Source: JAALLB01 sp964502215 (lineage in GTDB: Bacteria; Pseudomonadota; Alphaproteobacteria; Rhizobiales; Rhizobiaceae). Taken from it: a stretch of DNA of 45,560 bases. The position numbers and the translations under genes were made by a program. Below the pieces are notes generated by a model. The model was not told where the DNA came from. It was given only the letters and a program-made list of their open reading frames with translations, and did not search any database. The stretch is taken from the NCBI GenBank assembly GCA_964502215.1, contig CAZCUN010000024.1:1-45560 (forward strand), in the 5' to 3' direction. Shown piece by piece: positions 34,150 to 44,500 of the stretch (within the stretch, counting starts at the first letter, position 1; each line of letters begins with the position of its first letter).

Positions 34150-35337
34150 CTAACCTAAATCAGGCGTTAGGTCAAACAAACGCTCATGCTCTGATATTGC
34201 ATAACTATCCGTCATTCCAGCAATAAAATCAGCAATTATTCTGGGTCTGTCATTAGACTTATTCTTTGCCTTTAAACGCTGCAATCCATTTGGCATATCA
34301 CCTCTTTCATTCAGGTAAACATCAAACAAATTTTGTATAATTATTTCAGCCCCATCTCGCATCACCATTAGATTTGGAGAGCGATACATTTTATCAAACA
34401 AAAATGTTTTAATGCCTTTTTCTTTGACCTGCATTTCACGACTAAAACTAACAATCGTTTCACCGCAATTTCTAACATCACTTGCCGTTTTTGGAGTATG
34501 TTTTCCAAGGTTCAGTTTAGCATTAGAAATGACATCCTCTACCATTGCAGTAATCTGACGACGAACAATTTCATGGCGAACGCGATGCTCTTCAAGGTCA
34601 GGATACTTGTCACGCACAGTGATTAAGGCATCTTTGACTAAAGGCACGTCTAAAAGATCATCAAGTTGAAAGAGTTTTGCCCGCAAGCCGTCATCAAGAT
34701 CATGCGCATTATATGCAATATCATCTGCAACTGCCGCACATTGTGCTTCCAAACTCGCATGTGACGAAAGCTCTAAATCCCATAGTTCATTAAATTCTGT
34801 AAATGTATCAGGTATATCGCCAATGACTGGTCCATTATGTTTCACCAAACCCTCAAGGGTTTCCCAACAAAGGTTTAAACCATCAAACTCTGCATATTGT
34901 TGCTCTAGCATAGTAACAATACGCAAAGACTGAGCATTATGATCAAAACCTCTATAAGGCTGCATCAATTCATCAAGCACATCTTCTCCCACGTGCCCAA
35001 AGGGTGTGTGACCAAAGTCATGGCAAAGCGCTAGCGATTCTGCCAAGTCTTCATCCACTTGCAAAGCACGCGCCAAAGAACGTGCTATTTGCGAGACTTC
35101 AATCGAATGTGTCAGCCGCGTACGATAATGATCCCCCACATGATGCACAAAGACCTGTGTCTTATGCTTCAGTCGTCTAAAAGCCGTTGAGTGAATTATT
35201 CTGTCACGGTCTCTTTGAAAAGGCGTTCTTGTAGGGCTTTCAGTTTCATCAAAAAGCCTCCCTCGGCTTTCACCAGCATGACAAGCATAAGGCGCAAGCC
35301 CCTCACGTCCATAGGAAGTTATATCAAGTGATTTCAT
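34150..35337 (-). CDS. dgt: dGTPase-like dNTP triphosphohydrolase
   Basis: The 395-residue HD-domain enzyme hydrolyses deoxynucleoside triphosphates. It has RDRDRIIHSTAFRRLKHKTQVF, RLTHSIEVSQIARSLARAL and the metal motif CHDFGHTPFGHVGE. YNAHDLDDGLRA carries another metal ligand. The length matches the short alphaproteobacterial group. argS follows. The ErpA-like gene is divergent with 124 bases between. Confidence 0.94.
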   Translation of the reverse strand: MKSLDITSYGREGLAPYACHAGESRGRLFDETESPTRTPFQRDRDRIIHSTAFRRLKHKTQVFVHHVGDHYRTRLTHSIEVSQIARSLARALQVDEDLAESLALCHDFGHTPFGHVGEDVLDELMQPYRGFDHNAQSLRIVTMLEQQYAEFDGLNLCWETLEGLVKHNGPVIGDIPDTFTEFNELWDLELSSHASLEAQCAAVADDIAYNAHDLDDGLRAKLFQLDDLLDVPLVKDALITVRDKYPDLEEHRVRHEIVRRQITAMVEDVISNAKLNLGKHTPKTASDVRNCGETIVSFSREMQVKEKGIKTFLFDKMYRSPNLMVMRDGAEIIIQNLFDVYLNERGDMPNGLQRLKAKNKSNDRPRIIADFIAGMTDSYAISEHERLFDLTPDLG

Positions 35338-35461
35338 TTAGCCGCACAATTATAAAAAGAATCGAGTTTAATTTTTATTCTCAATGATTATAACGCAATG
35401 TTGTATTTTATGCCCTATCGTACCATATTAAGGATAGAGTTATTCAGGTAAAAATAAAATT

Positions 35462-35806
35462 ATGAATGCACCAACACCAATAAATACCGTTACAGCTACC
35501 GATGCCGCCTTAAAAAGAATTGCGGCTATCATAGCAAAGGATGAAACTAATTCAGCACTACGGATTTCCGTTGAAGGTGGTGGATGTTCAGGGTTTTCTT
35601 ATCAATTTGATCTCGTAAATGAGCAAAATGAAGATGATTTAATCATTGAAGGTCACGATGGTAAAATTCTCGTTGATGAAATGTCACTCATCTACATGGG
35701 CGGGTCAGTCATAGATTTTGTTGACGACCTAATGGGGCAATCTTTCCAGGTTCAAAACCCAAATGCAGTTGCCTCTTGTGGCTGCGGCACAAGTTTTTCA
35801 GTCTAA
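35462..35806 (+). CDS. erpA: Iron-sulfur cluster insertion protein (ErpA/IscA type)
   Basis: A 114-residue A-type Fe-S carrier. Three conserved Cys are present: Cys42 in EGGGCSGFSYQF, and Cys106 and Cys108 in ASCGCGTSFSV. The name ErpA is preferred to IscA or SufA because of this position next to dgt and xth, but the three are hard to separate by sequence. It passes clusters to target enzymes. An upstream TTGTAT/CATATT pair about 35-65 bases before the ATG is a possible promoter. Confidence 0.85.
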   Translation: MNAPTPINTVTATDAALKRIAAIIAKDETNSALRISVEGGGCSGFSYQFDLVNEQNEDDLIIEGHDGKILVDEMSLIYMGGSVIDFVDDLMGQSFQVQNPNAVASCGCGTSFSV

Positions 35807-35839
35807 ATTCCGTTATAAACTAACGTTTTCTTAAATTTT

Positions 35840-35865
35840 CATTATGAACTCCTCGCCTCATAATG
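35840..35865. repeat. Inverted repeat between erpA and xth
   Basis: CATTATGA (35840-35847) and TCATAATG (35858-35865) form a perfect 8-bp stem with a 10-base loop. No T-run follows on either strand, so it is not a typical terminator. It could be an operator or RNA hairpin before xth. Confidence 0.3.
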
Positions 35866-35894
35866 TATCTAATAAAAAAAATTGGATACAGTAA

Positions 35895-36689
35895 ATGAAG
35901 ATTGCCACTTGGAATATAAACGGAATCAAAGCACGTCACGACAATCTTATTGAGTGGCTAAAGCAGGAAAATCCAGACATAGCCTGCTTACAGGAAGTAA
36001 AGTCTGTAGATGAAAACTTCCCGCGTGATGAGATTGAAAGCTTAGGATACAACCTTGAAACACATGGGCAGAAAAGTTTTAACGGCGTAGCGCTCCTTTC
36101 AAAACTACCCTTTGATGAAGTAACCCGTGGCCTTCCATTACTGTCACAAAACGACGAACCCGATGAACAAGCACGTTTCATCGAAGGTGTTTTCAGTACA
36201 CAAAAAGGTGCGATAAGCGTTGTCTCACTTTATCTACCCAATGGAAATCCGGTTGATACCGAGAAATTTCCATACAAACTAAAATGGATGGAACGCCTTG
36301 AGCAATGGGCAAGACAGAAGCTTGAACTAGAAGAAGCTTTCATATTAGCAGGTGATTATAACGTTATTCCTATGCCTGAAGATTGTTATGATCCAAAAGC
36401 CTGGGAAGGTGATGCATTGTATAGACCAGAAAGTAGAACAGCCTTTAGAAGGCTTCTAAACTTAGGGCTTACAGAAGCTATAAGATCAACAAATAGCGCA
36501 GAAAAAACCTATACATTTTGGGATTATCAAGCTGGTGCATGGCCCAAAAATAACGGTATTCGCATAGACCATTTACTAATGTCACCTGAGGCAGCAAAAC
36601 TGCTAAATTCAGCAGACATAGACAAGCATGTACGCGACTGGGAAAAACCTTCTGATCATGTTCCTGTGTGGGTGGATATCGCTGCATAA
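35895..36689 (+). CDS. xth: Exodeoxyribonuclease III
   Basis: This 264-residue AP endonuclease/3' exonuclease serves base-excision repair. It starts MKIATWNINGIKARHDNLIE, followed by the metal Glu in ACLQEVKSVDE. AGDYNVIPMPEDCYDP and RIDHLLMSP carry catalytic residues, and SDHVPVWVDI ends the active site. No extra domain is present. It follows erpA on the same strand after 88 bases. Confidence 0.96.
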   Translation: MKIATWNINGIKARHDNLIEWLKQENPDIACLQEVKSVDENFPRDEIESLGYNLETHGQKSFNGVALLSKLPFDEVTRGLPLLSQNDEPDEQARFIEGVFSTQKGAISVVSLYLPNGNPVDTEKFPYKLKWMERLEQWARQKLELEEAFILAGDYNVIPMPEDCYDPKAWEGDALYRPESRTAFRRLLNLGLTEAIRSTNSAEKTYTFWDYQAGAWPKNNGIRIDHLLMSPEAAKLLNSADIDKHVRDWEKPSDHVPVWVDIAA

Positions 36690-36808
36690 AACAAAAATAA
36701 CACCATGAAATGCATTAGCTTTGCGCAACAAAAAACCTATTTATGAGTTGATTAGGCAAAAAATTCGAATCAATCTAAAGTCTGCAAAATATTTACGGGG
36801 ATCTCACA

Positions 36809-37840
36809 TTGAATACTCAAGCAACATTATCCGAAAATGCTTTGGAGCTAGATGCACGTGGCTGGTCAAAAGCATTAGAAAAATACAAAAAAGCTAATAA
36901 TATCAGTGCTATACGTGAAATTTTACTGACAGTTGTACCCTTCGCAATTATCTGGGCACTTATGTATCAAACCTTGAGCATCAGTTACTGGCTAACAGCA
37001 TTATTGGCATTTCCTGCCGCTGGTTTTCTTGTAAGGGTATTTATCATTCAACATGACTGCGGGCATGGGTCATTTTTAACGAACCCAACAGCTAATAGAT
37101 GGCTTGGTCGTGTATTAGGTATTTTAACAATCACGCCTTATGACTATTGGCAACGCAGCCATGCAATTCACCATGCAACATCAGGCAATCTTGATCACCG
37201 CGGCATGGGTGACATTCAAACTCTTACAGTTGAAGAATATAAAGAGAAATCTAAAACTGGCCGCCTACTCTATCGTCTTTATAGAAACCCAATCACACTA
37301 TTTGTTCTTGGCCCTGCATATGTATTTTTCATAGAGCAACGCCTTCCTTTCGGCATGATGAAGATTGGTTGGAAGCCATGGGTAAGCACAATGCTGACAA
37401 ACCTTGGCATAGTGTTTTATTCACTATTACTAATATGGCTTGTTGGCTGGAAAGCATTTCTTGCCATTCAACTGCCCGTAACAGCACTCGCTGCATCGTT
37501 TGGTGTATGGTTATTTTTTGTTCAGCATCAATTTGAGGATACAAATTGGGATAAGACATTAGATTGGGATCGTCGTGAATCAGCCTTACACGGCAGTTCG
37601 CATTATGACCTCCCAGTAATACTCCGTTGGTTAAGCGGCAATATTGGCATCCATCATGTTCATCACCTATGTAGCCACATTCCGTTTTATAGGCTTACAG
37701 AAGTTATTCGCGACTATCCTGAACTAAAAGAAGTAAGTCGAATTACACTTTGGGAAAGTTTTAAGTGCGTAAAGCTCGCATTATGGGATGAAAAAAAGTA
37801 TCGCCTATTATCCTTCAAAGACGCACTAGCGACAGCGTGA
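36809..37840 (+). CDS. Membrane fatty-acid desaturase
   Basis: The 343-residue di-iron desaturase has three His boxes: HDCGH (residues 82-86), HAIHH (118-122) and HHVHH (282-286, inside GIHHVHHLCSHIPFY). Four or more membrane helices surround them. It introduces a double bond in acyl lipids and is like omega-6/Delta12 types, but position cannot be told. The start is TTG with GGGGA eight bases upstream. It is followed by a small secreted protein gene 36 bases downstream. Confidence 0.9.
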   Translation: MNTQATLSENALELDARGWSKALEKYKKANNISAIREILLTVVPFAIIWALMYQTLSISYWLTALLAFPAAGFLVRVFIIQHDCGHGSFLTNPTANRWLGRVLGILTITPYDYWQRSHAIHHATSGNLDHRGMGDIQTLTVEEYKEKSKTGRLLYRLYRNPITLFVLGPAYVFFIEQRLPFGMMKIGWKPWVSTMLTNLGIVFYSLLLIWLVGWKAFLAIQLPVTALAASFGVWLFFVQHQFEDTNWDKTLDWDRRESALHGSSHYDLPVILRWLSGNIGIHHVHHLCSHIPFYRLTEVIRDYPELKEVSRITLWESFKCVKLALWDEKKYRLLSFKDALATA

Positions 37841-37876
37841 TTTGACAATTTAAAAATTATTGCAAACAATAGTGCT

Positions 37877-38161
37877 ATGTTTCGACTTATAACGATAATG
37901 GCACTAGTATTTTCTGCAACCACTGCCTTTGCCGGTGAAGAGTGCACATGCAGTCATAAAGATGCGAAGGTTTTGGAAGGGCAAAAAGCCTGTATTAAGA
38001 CCCCAAAAGGCATGCAAATGGCTGAATGTTCCAGAGTTTTGAACAACACAAGCTGGAAGTTTCTGGGCACTCCCTGCCCAACTGCGCACAATAAGCAGGA
38101 TAAAAACCAATCAGACTTTGATTTTAAACAAGCATCTAAAATGCTAAATAAGCTAGGCTAA
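37877..38161 (+). CDS. Small Cys-containing secreted protein, unknown
   Basis: The 94-residue product has a signal peptide (MFRLITIMALVFSATTAFAG) and likely cleavage after AFA. The mature part holds five Cys (23, 25, 39, 51, 67), beginning EECTCSHKDA and including GTPCPTAH. It then ends in a polar stretch. No family is recognised. It follows the desaturase on the same strand and may be co-transcribed. It converges with exoR with the stop codons three bases apart. The start has no strong ribosome site. Confidence 0.6.
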   Translation: MFRLITIMALVFSATTAFAGEECTCSHKDAKVLEGQKACIKTPKGMQMAECSRVLNNTSWKFLGTPCPTAHNKQDKNQSDFDFKQASKMLNKLG

Positions 38162-38164
38162 GCT

Positions 38165-38965
38165 TTATTGAAGAGAATTAGAAGAATCCGCAAGTTGGCT
38201 TACAGCAGCCGCGCGGTCTGCTGGTCTTGCTAATGAATAAGCTTCATCATACATCTGATTAATCCAATCAAGATCACGTTCTGATGCACGTCGCTTTGCA
38301 TTACCAAGCATAAATAGGCCTCTGACAGGCTCATATTTAGTATGCACGCCTTCAAAAATCAAATATCCAAGTAACGCTTCTGCACCAACATGGCCTTTGT
38401 CATAAGCAAGGCTAAGGTTTCTAATGCCGCTTCGGCCTTGTCCAAAAATCTTATCATTATTAATTTGCATACGACCAAGCTCAAATTGCGCTTCAGGATG
38501 GCGATAGACCATTGCAGCGGTCGTATACATTACACGCGCTTTGTTCTGGTCAGGCTTAATAATCGAGTTTGGGATACCATTACGATAGTAATTTCCAAGC
38601 GCTACAAAAGCATCAGCACCATATTGCCATACAGGCGTGTTTGGAACAGCATAGGAAGACTGATTTGCAATCTTTTGAAACATTTGAAATGCCTCTAATG
38701 GGTCTTGCTTTACCCCATCACCAGTTTGATAAATCCGTGCTAATTTCCATTGCGCATCAGAATTTCCGTTTTCTGCCGCATATTTTAAGACCTCAACAGC
38801 CTCTTCTTCTTTGCCGTCCTTACGAAACTTAAAAAAGAATTCAAATATTTTGACCGAAGCCGCGTCCCCTTTAATAACCTTGGAAGCATCAAACGCATGA
38901 GCAGAACCAATGCCAGTTGCAAATACAACAGGTAATACAAGTAGCAAGGGTGAAATCTTAGACAT
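38165..38965 (-). CDS. exoR: ExoR-like periplasmic Sel1-repeat regulator
   Basis: The 266-residue protein has a signal peptide ending SAHAF, then Sel1/TPR-type repeats (AVEVLKYAAENGNSDAQWKLARIYQTGDGV, YRNGIPNSIIKPDQNKARVMYTTAAMVYRHPEAQFELG, GHVGAEALLGYL). Length and repeat order match ExoR of rhizobia. There ExoR binds the periplasmic part of sensor kinase ExoS and represses ExoS-ChvI control of exopolysaccharide and motility. ExoS and ChvI are not in the window. The symbol rests on recalled similarity to Sinorhizobium ExoR. Confidence 0.82.
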   Translation of the reverse strand: MSKISPLLLVLPVVFATGIGSAHAFDASKVIKGDAASVKIFEFFFKFRKDGKEEEAVEVLKYAAENGNSDAQWKLARIYQTGDGVKQDPLEAFQMFQKIANQSSYAVPNTPVWQYGADAFVALGNYYRNGIPNSIIKPDQNKARVMYTTAAMVYRHPEAQFELGRMQINNDKIFGQGRSGIRNLSLAYDKGHVGAEALLGYLIFEGVHTKYEPVRGLFMLGNAKRRASERDLDWINQMYDEAYSLARPADRAAAVSQLADSSNSLQ

Positions 38966-39239
38966 TTGAACTTTCTTATCACTTCTTGAAATTAGAGCTT
39001 TAAACTCATTTCAACAAACCAAACTTATTAAAACTGCATTCTCTAGAGGCATTGCTGAGCCTCATTTACTTTAAGAATCTTATACGCCACTCTATTCAAT
39101 AAAGTTAATTCTAAGTGACTATTATTTGTGTCTTAATAGGGGCAAATTGTGTTTCCAAGGCTAGGAAGCAAACTCTTTTGGTAGCTGTTGCAAAACTATC
39201 ACATTTTTGTTTAGCTCGATAAAAACTGGGATGATTATT

Positions 39240-39860
39240 ATGCAAAAAGAAAACTTTTTTGAAGTCGCATACACATTAAAAGACAGCGAAGATGCACGTA
39301 AAATGTACGATCGATGGGCTGAGGTCTATGATGAAGATTTAAACGACGGCAATTACCAACAACCCGTAAGATGTGCGCGCGCATTGGCAAAATATAATGA
39401 AACTAAAAACATATCTATTCTCGATGTAGGCTGCGGCACAGGCCTTTCTGGCGTCGCTTTAAAGGAACAAGGCTACACCAAGATTGATGGCTGTGATCTA
39501 TCTCAAGGAATGTTGGACAAGGCAACTGAGTTAAAGATCTACAATCACTTATTCGCATGTAACTTAAATCAACCGCCAATTGATGCTGCAGATCAATTCT
39601 ATGACGCCGTTACAGCAGTTGGCGTCTTCTCTTTTGGTCATATCATGCCAGAGGCGGTGGATGAATTACTACGGGTGGTAAAACCCAAAGGCATGGTCAT
39701 TATTGGATTAAATGATCACTACTACGAAGAAGGTTCACTAACAAAGAAAATAGCACAACTGGAAATATCCAAGAAACTTACAATCCTAGAACAAGAACAT
39801 GGTGAGCACATTCCAGAAAACAATCTTAAGGGCTGGGTAATTACACTTCAAAAAATCTAG
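39240..39860 (+). CDS. Class I SAM-dependent methyltransferase
   Basis: The protein has the SAM motif ISILDVGCGTGLSGVALKEQG and the post-motifs DGCDLSQGMLDKA and VGVFSFGHIMPEAVDELLRVVKPKGMVIIGL. It starts MQKENFFEVAYTLKDSEDARKMYD with the RWAEVYDEDL segment seen in Williams-Beuren-type or ubiquinone-like methyltransferases. The substrate is unknown. ATG at 39240 is chosen because GGGATGAT lies just upstream, while the longer TTG frame from 39207 has no ribosome site. The gene ends at a bidirectional terminator shared with the porin gene. Confidence 0.85.
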   Translation: MQKENFFEVAYTLKDSEDARKMYDRWAEVYDEDLNDGNYQQPVRCARALAKYNETKNISILDVGCGTGLSGVALKEQGYTKIDGCDLSQGMLDKATELKIYNHLFACNLNQPPIDAADQFYDAVTAVGVFSFGHIMPEAVDELLRVVKPKGMVIIGLNDHYYEEGSLTKKIAQLEISKKLTILEQEHGEHIPENNLKGWVITLQKI

Positions 39861-39869
39861 CAGATACAA

Positions 39870-39898
39870 AAAAGCCCCGAACATTTGTCGGGGCTTTT
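39870..39898. terminator. Bidirectional intrinsic terminator
   Basis: AAAAGCCCCGA (39870-39880) and TCGGGGCTTTT (39888-39898) form a perfect 11-bp stem with a 7-base loop and T-tails on both strands. It lies between the methyltransferase (plus) and the FadL-type gene (minus). Confidence 0.93.
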
Positions 39899-39919
39899 GA
39901 AAGTTCTTTTAAATTTATT

Positions 39920-41326
39920 TTAGAATTTCAACTTAAGGCCACCATTAATAGCAAACAACAAATCATTGTCAAAGCTATATGAAACAAGGTTTGCAGGGTC
40001 TGATGCACCTGCACCAGTTGATACTCCACTAGTCAATATACCCAATGCGCCACCAACACGAACATCCAAACGATCATCTTCCTTGTAGTTCAACCCACCT
40101 GAAATAGTCCATGTATCAGATTGAGAACCAATAGTTGTTGATGTGCCTCTATCCCAAGTTAAAGAAGCAAGCCCAGATAGTTTTTCATTTAGAATTCTGC
40201 CAATACCTGCTGTTACAGTATATCCATCACGGTAAAGTGGCTCAAATGCTAGTGTGGTTGGCAATGGTACTCGAACACCGCGAAAAGCAGCAGGTAGTTG
40301 AGCCTCTGCAGCCGATGTAATACCGCCCACGATTGGAATAGACTGTAATTGACTCCAATCTTGCCATTTAAGGTTCACAAATGCCAAAGTGCCTTCTGCA
40401 ATACCCGACTGTAATTTAATCTCAAGAGATTGAGGTATCTCTGTTGCAAGAGAAATAGGGGCGGTAGCATTTGATGCGCCATCAGCGATACCAAAGCCTC
40501 TATTATCCTGTATGCCTGTCAAATCGTAGTCATAAGAAGAATTATAAACAACTGATGCACGTAATGCGATATCAGGAATTTCATATGCAAGGCCAGCGCG
40601 CCAACCAACTGCATCACCACTAACTGTAAATGTTCCTAATCCTGCAGTGTTTGTTGGACTAGCTACGGCAGTTGTGCCAGGCGGTAATATACCTGCAGCA
40701 ATAGCATTATCGATACCAGCTTGCGTTTGAGTCTCAACGCCTGCCTGAAATGGTGTTCCAACAATAGAAGGAGCAAATGCATTAAAATCTAACAAGCTTT
40801 GACGTGATAAGAAACCGTCAAATTCTTGGTAAGAAACACCACCAATAATTCTAATTTGGCTATCCCCAACCGATGTCGTTCCAGCGTTGAAGCTATAAGA
40901 ACAAGTAGCACCATAATCTTGCGTATCAATAAAAAATTCTACAGAACTGGCTGATAATGCATTATCAGTACCATTATTTTGGTCTGCACCAAACGGTTCA
41001 GAATATGAAAATAGACAATTTAAATCATCAGATATTTGTTGCTTGTAACCAAATCTTGGAACTGCAAATCCAACACTACCATTTACACTGTCAGAACTTA
41101 GAGGGGCAGCTATACCAGTAACGTTATTACTTCTTTGAATGTTAAGTTGCTCTCTATTAGCAAAAACATACGTAACCTGCGCATCAGCTGAAAAACGATC
41201 TGTATCAAACAACTGATCAATATTGACACCACCACGGTCAAAGCCGCCAGCAATTGCTGATGTAGAAAGAAATGATGTTGTTAATAGAGCAAGCCCGATG
41301 CTCTTAATTGTTGTATTTTGCCCCAT
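39920..41326 (-). CDS. FadL/OmpP1-family outer-membrane protein
   Basis: The 468-residue protein has a signal peptide (MGQNTTIKSIGLALLTTSFL, cleavage near AIAG) and ends with Phe (GGLKLKF), as beta-barrel outer-membrane proteins do. GGFDRGGVNIDQLFDTDRFSADA near the mature N-terminus and the amphipathic strand pattern fit the FadL family, which takes up long-chain fatty acids or other hydrophobic compounds. The start at 41326 has GGAGGG seven bases upstream. The longer frame to 41407 would add an unlikely N-terminal stretch. Substrate is not known. A palindrome and -10 box lie upstream. Confidence 0.85.
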   Translation of the reverse strand: MGQNTTIKSIGLALLTTSFLSTSAIAGGFDRGGVNIDQLFDTDRFSADAQVTYVFANREQLNIQRSNNVTGIAAPLSSDSVNGSVGFAVPRFGYKQQISDDLNCLFSYSEPFGADQNNGTDNALSASSVEFFIDTQDYGATCSYSFNAGTTSVGDSQIRIIGGVSYQEFDGFLSRQSLLDFNAFAPSIVGTPFQAGVETQTQAGIDNAIAAGILPPGTTAVASPTNTAGLGTFTVSGDAVGWRAGLAYEIPDIALRASVVYNSSYDYDLTGIQDNRGFGIADGASNATAPISLATEIPQSLEIKLQSGIAEGTLAFVNLKWQDWSQLQSIPIVGGITSAAEAQLPAAFRGVRVPLPTTLAFEPLYRDGYTVTAGIGRILNEKLSGLASLTWDRGTSTTIGSQSDTWTISGGLNYKEDDRLDVRVGGALGILTSGVSTGAGASDPANLVSYSFDNDLLFAINGGLKLKF

Positions 41327-41457
41327 GGCATAGCCCTCCAAAGCTAAAAGATCACTTTCTTGACATATATCAGCCATTATTCTGCTTGTCTTTAGGTGGG
41401 CAGTCACAATTTAAAAAAACGACCACAAAAACTCTTACCTAAACGTAAAAAGTCTAA

Positions 41458-41492
41458 TTTGTTGCAAATCAGCAACAAAAATCAGCATTATA
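41458..41492 (-). promoter_or_regulatory. Candidate fadL promoter with operator-like palindrome
   Basis: On the minus strand TATAAT (41487-41492) is followed within about 8 bases by the palindrome TTTGTTGC-N6-GCAACAAA (41458-41479). The palindrome would cover the start of transcription, a usual place for a repressor. The -35 is weak (TAAAAA). The hairpin could instead be a terminator for valS, whose stop is 75 bases upstream. Confidence 0.4.
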
Positions 41493-41553
41493 TCCACTTG
41501 ATATGTGACTTTTTACACAGACTTATAGGAAAAGCAGCTTGATTCTTACCAAA

Positions 41554-44500
41554 TCAAACGTCGCTGACCCGCCCAAATGCCACTTCAACGCGTTCACGTT
41601 GCTCATGATAGCCTGCAAGCTTCTGCTTTTCTTCTGCCACAACTTCTTCAGGTGCATTAGCAACGAACTTTGCATTGCCAAGTTTGCCCTCAAGTCTTTT
41701 AATTTCACCATCAAGTTTCTTAAGCTCTTTTTCAAGACGCGCGCGCTCTTCTGCAAAATCCACGACACCCTCAAGCGGCAAGCAGTAAGTCGCTTCACCG
41801 ATGACAATCTGCGCAGAACCCTTTGGCGTTTCGCTGATGATATTAATCGGCTCAACCCTCGCCATTTGACGAAGCGCACCTGAGTGGGTTTCCAAACGCC
41901 CCTTGGTAGCGTCTGAACCATCCACCACATCCATCTGCAAAATCTGCGATGGCTTAATGTTCATCTCAGCTTTAACAGAACGCACTTGTGTGATGAGTTC
42001 AACCAACCAATTGATTTCATCAGCAGCACTTGCGTCTTCAAACTTAAGTGTTGGCCATGCTGAATGACAAAGCAGTTTGTCACGCGTGCCTGTCTGCTCC
42101 CAAAGTTCTTCCGTCATAAATGGCATCATTGGATGAAGTAGTGCGTAGATTTCATCCAGCACGTATCCAGCACAAGCCTGCGCTTCTGCCTTAGCAGCTT
42201 CATCTTCACCATTAAAGACAGGCTTTAACAGTTCGAGATACCAATCGCAGAATGTATTCCAAACGAATTTATAAGCAGCATTGGCTGCATCATTAAAACG
42301 ATGCTTTTCAATTTCTTGAGTAACCTCTGCAACACACTTGGAAAGCTCAGTTAAAATCCAGCGATTGATGGTTAGCTTAGAAGATGCAGGCTCAAAGCCT
42401 TCAACACTTTTAACGCCGTTCATTTCTGCAAAGCGAGTAGCATTCCAAAGCTTCGTGCCAAAATTACGATAGCCAGCCACGCGTTCGATAGAGAGTTTAA
42501 CATCCCTACCCTGTGCCGCCATGATGGTCAGCGTAAAGCGAAGCGCATCCGCACCAAAAGCTTCAAAGCCATCTGGGTAGCGCTTGCGCGTTTGCTTCTC
42601 AATTTTGGGTGCGTTCTCTGGTTTGTTCAAACCATAGGTACGTTTAGCAACCAGACCATCCGCATCAATGCCTTGAATAAGATCAAGCGGGTCAATCACA
42701 TTGCCGATCGACTTAGACATTTTTACACCGTCTTCATCACGCACAAGCGCATGAATATAAACCGTGTGGAAAGGCTCAATAGGTTTGCCTTCTTCATCCT
42801 TCATAAAATGATTGCCCATCATCATCATACGCGCAACCCAGAAGAAGATGATATCAAAGCCCGTGACCAGAACATCAGTCTGATAATAACGCGCAAGCTC
42901 AGGCGTTTCATTAGGCCACCCGAGTGTGGAGAATGGCCAAAGGGCTGAGGAGAACCATGTGTCTAGAACGTCGGGGTCTCTAAGAAGTGGAATTGTAGGG
43001 TATCCATCAATAGCATTAAAACGACTTAAATAGTCTTCTTTATTTTGAACGATAATAACATCATTGCCATAATAGATTTTTGCTTCAGCAATTATCTCAT
43101 CTTCTGATTTTCCAACAAATATTTTGCCCGTACCTTTTTTTATGAAACCTGCAACCTTATCAGGCCCATACCAAGCAGGAATCTGGTGCCCCCACCAAAG
43201 TTGGCGTGAGATACACCAAGGCTGAATGTTTTCCATCCAGTTAAAATATGTATTCTCCCAAGTCTTTGGAACAAAATTCGTGCGCCCTTCTTTAACAGAA
43301 GCAAGCGCTGGCTTGGCTAACGTTTCAGCGTCCACATACCATTGGTCGGTCAGCATTGGCTCGATGACAACCTTTGAACGATCACCAAACGGTTGCATAA
43401 TCTTTTTGTTTTCGACGTAAGGAATATGCTCTTCGTGTTCATTGCCATCATCATCTTTGACGATTTTAGTCGTCATAACAGCCAGACCATCCGCATTGAT
43501 ATCATCAACGATTTTCCTACGCGCATCATAGCGATCAAGACCGCGATAATCTTCTGGCACTAGATTGATGGTATCTACATAAGCCGTATCAGGTGCTTGC
43601 CCACTCTCGACAATCGCTTTTGCTTTAGCCGCTTCTTCTTCATAAGGGGCACCATCAGCACGCAGAGCAGCAACATCATCCATCAGGCGATACATCGGAA
43701 TGTTATTGCGCTTGGCGACTATATAGTCGTTAAAATCATGCGCGCCGGTAATCTTCACCGCACCAGAACCAAAGTCTTTGTCTGGGTATTCATCCGTAAT
43801 AATCGGGATCATACGACGTTGCGCTTTTGGCCCTACTGGAATTTCACAAAGCTTACCAACAATCGGAGCATAGCGCTCATCTGTTGGGTGAACCGCAATC
43901 GCACCATCCCCCAACATCGTCTCAGGACGTGTCGTTGCAATCGAGATATAATCACGCGTTTCTTCCCGCGTTATGTTGCCGTCTTCATCTTTCTCGACAT
44001 ACTCATACGTCTCTCCATCTTGAAGCGGATATTTGAAATGCCACATGTGGCCGTCAACTTCTTCATTCTCAACTTCGAGATCAGAAATTGCAGATTGAAA
44101 AACAGGATCCCAATTCACAAGGCGTTTGTCTTTGTAGATTAGCCCTTCATTATAAAGCTCGATGAAAACCTTGGTAACAGCCTTTGAAAGCCCCTCGTCC
44201 ATCGTGAAACGTTCACGCGACCAATCACAGGATGCGCCAAGGCGCTTGAGCTGGTTCAGGATTGTACCGCCAGAAGTTTCTTTCCATTCCCAGATTTTAG
44301 AAATGAAATCTTCGCGCGTCATGTCGATGCGCTTAATGCCCTGCTCTGCCAGTTGACGCTCAACCACCATTTGCGTTGCAATGCCCGCATGATCCATACC
44401 CGGTTGCCAAAGCACATCCTTGCCGCGCATCCGTTCAAAACGCACCATAATATCTTGCAGCGTGTTGTTAAGCGCATGACCCATGTGAAGTGAGCCAGTT

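Noticed and set aside
35840..35865. Terminator after erpA
   Set aside because: The stem is perfect but neither strand has a T-run after it, so it was listed only as an inverted repeat.
36809..36811. Doubtful TTG start for the desaturase
   Set aside because: A GGGGA ribosome site lies at fitting distance and no nearby ATG or GTG gives a better start, so TTG was accepted.
43597..44142. 181-codon plus-strand open frame inside valS
   Set aside because: Antisense shadow of conserved ValRS sequence. No ribosome site or coherent motif is seen.
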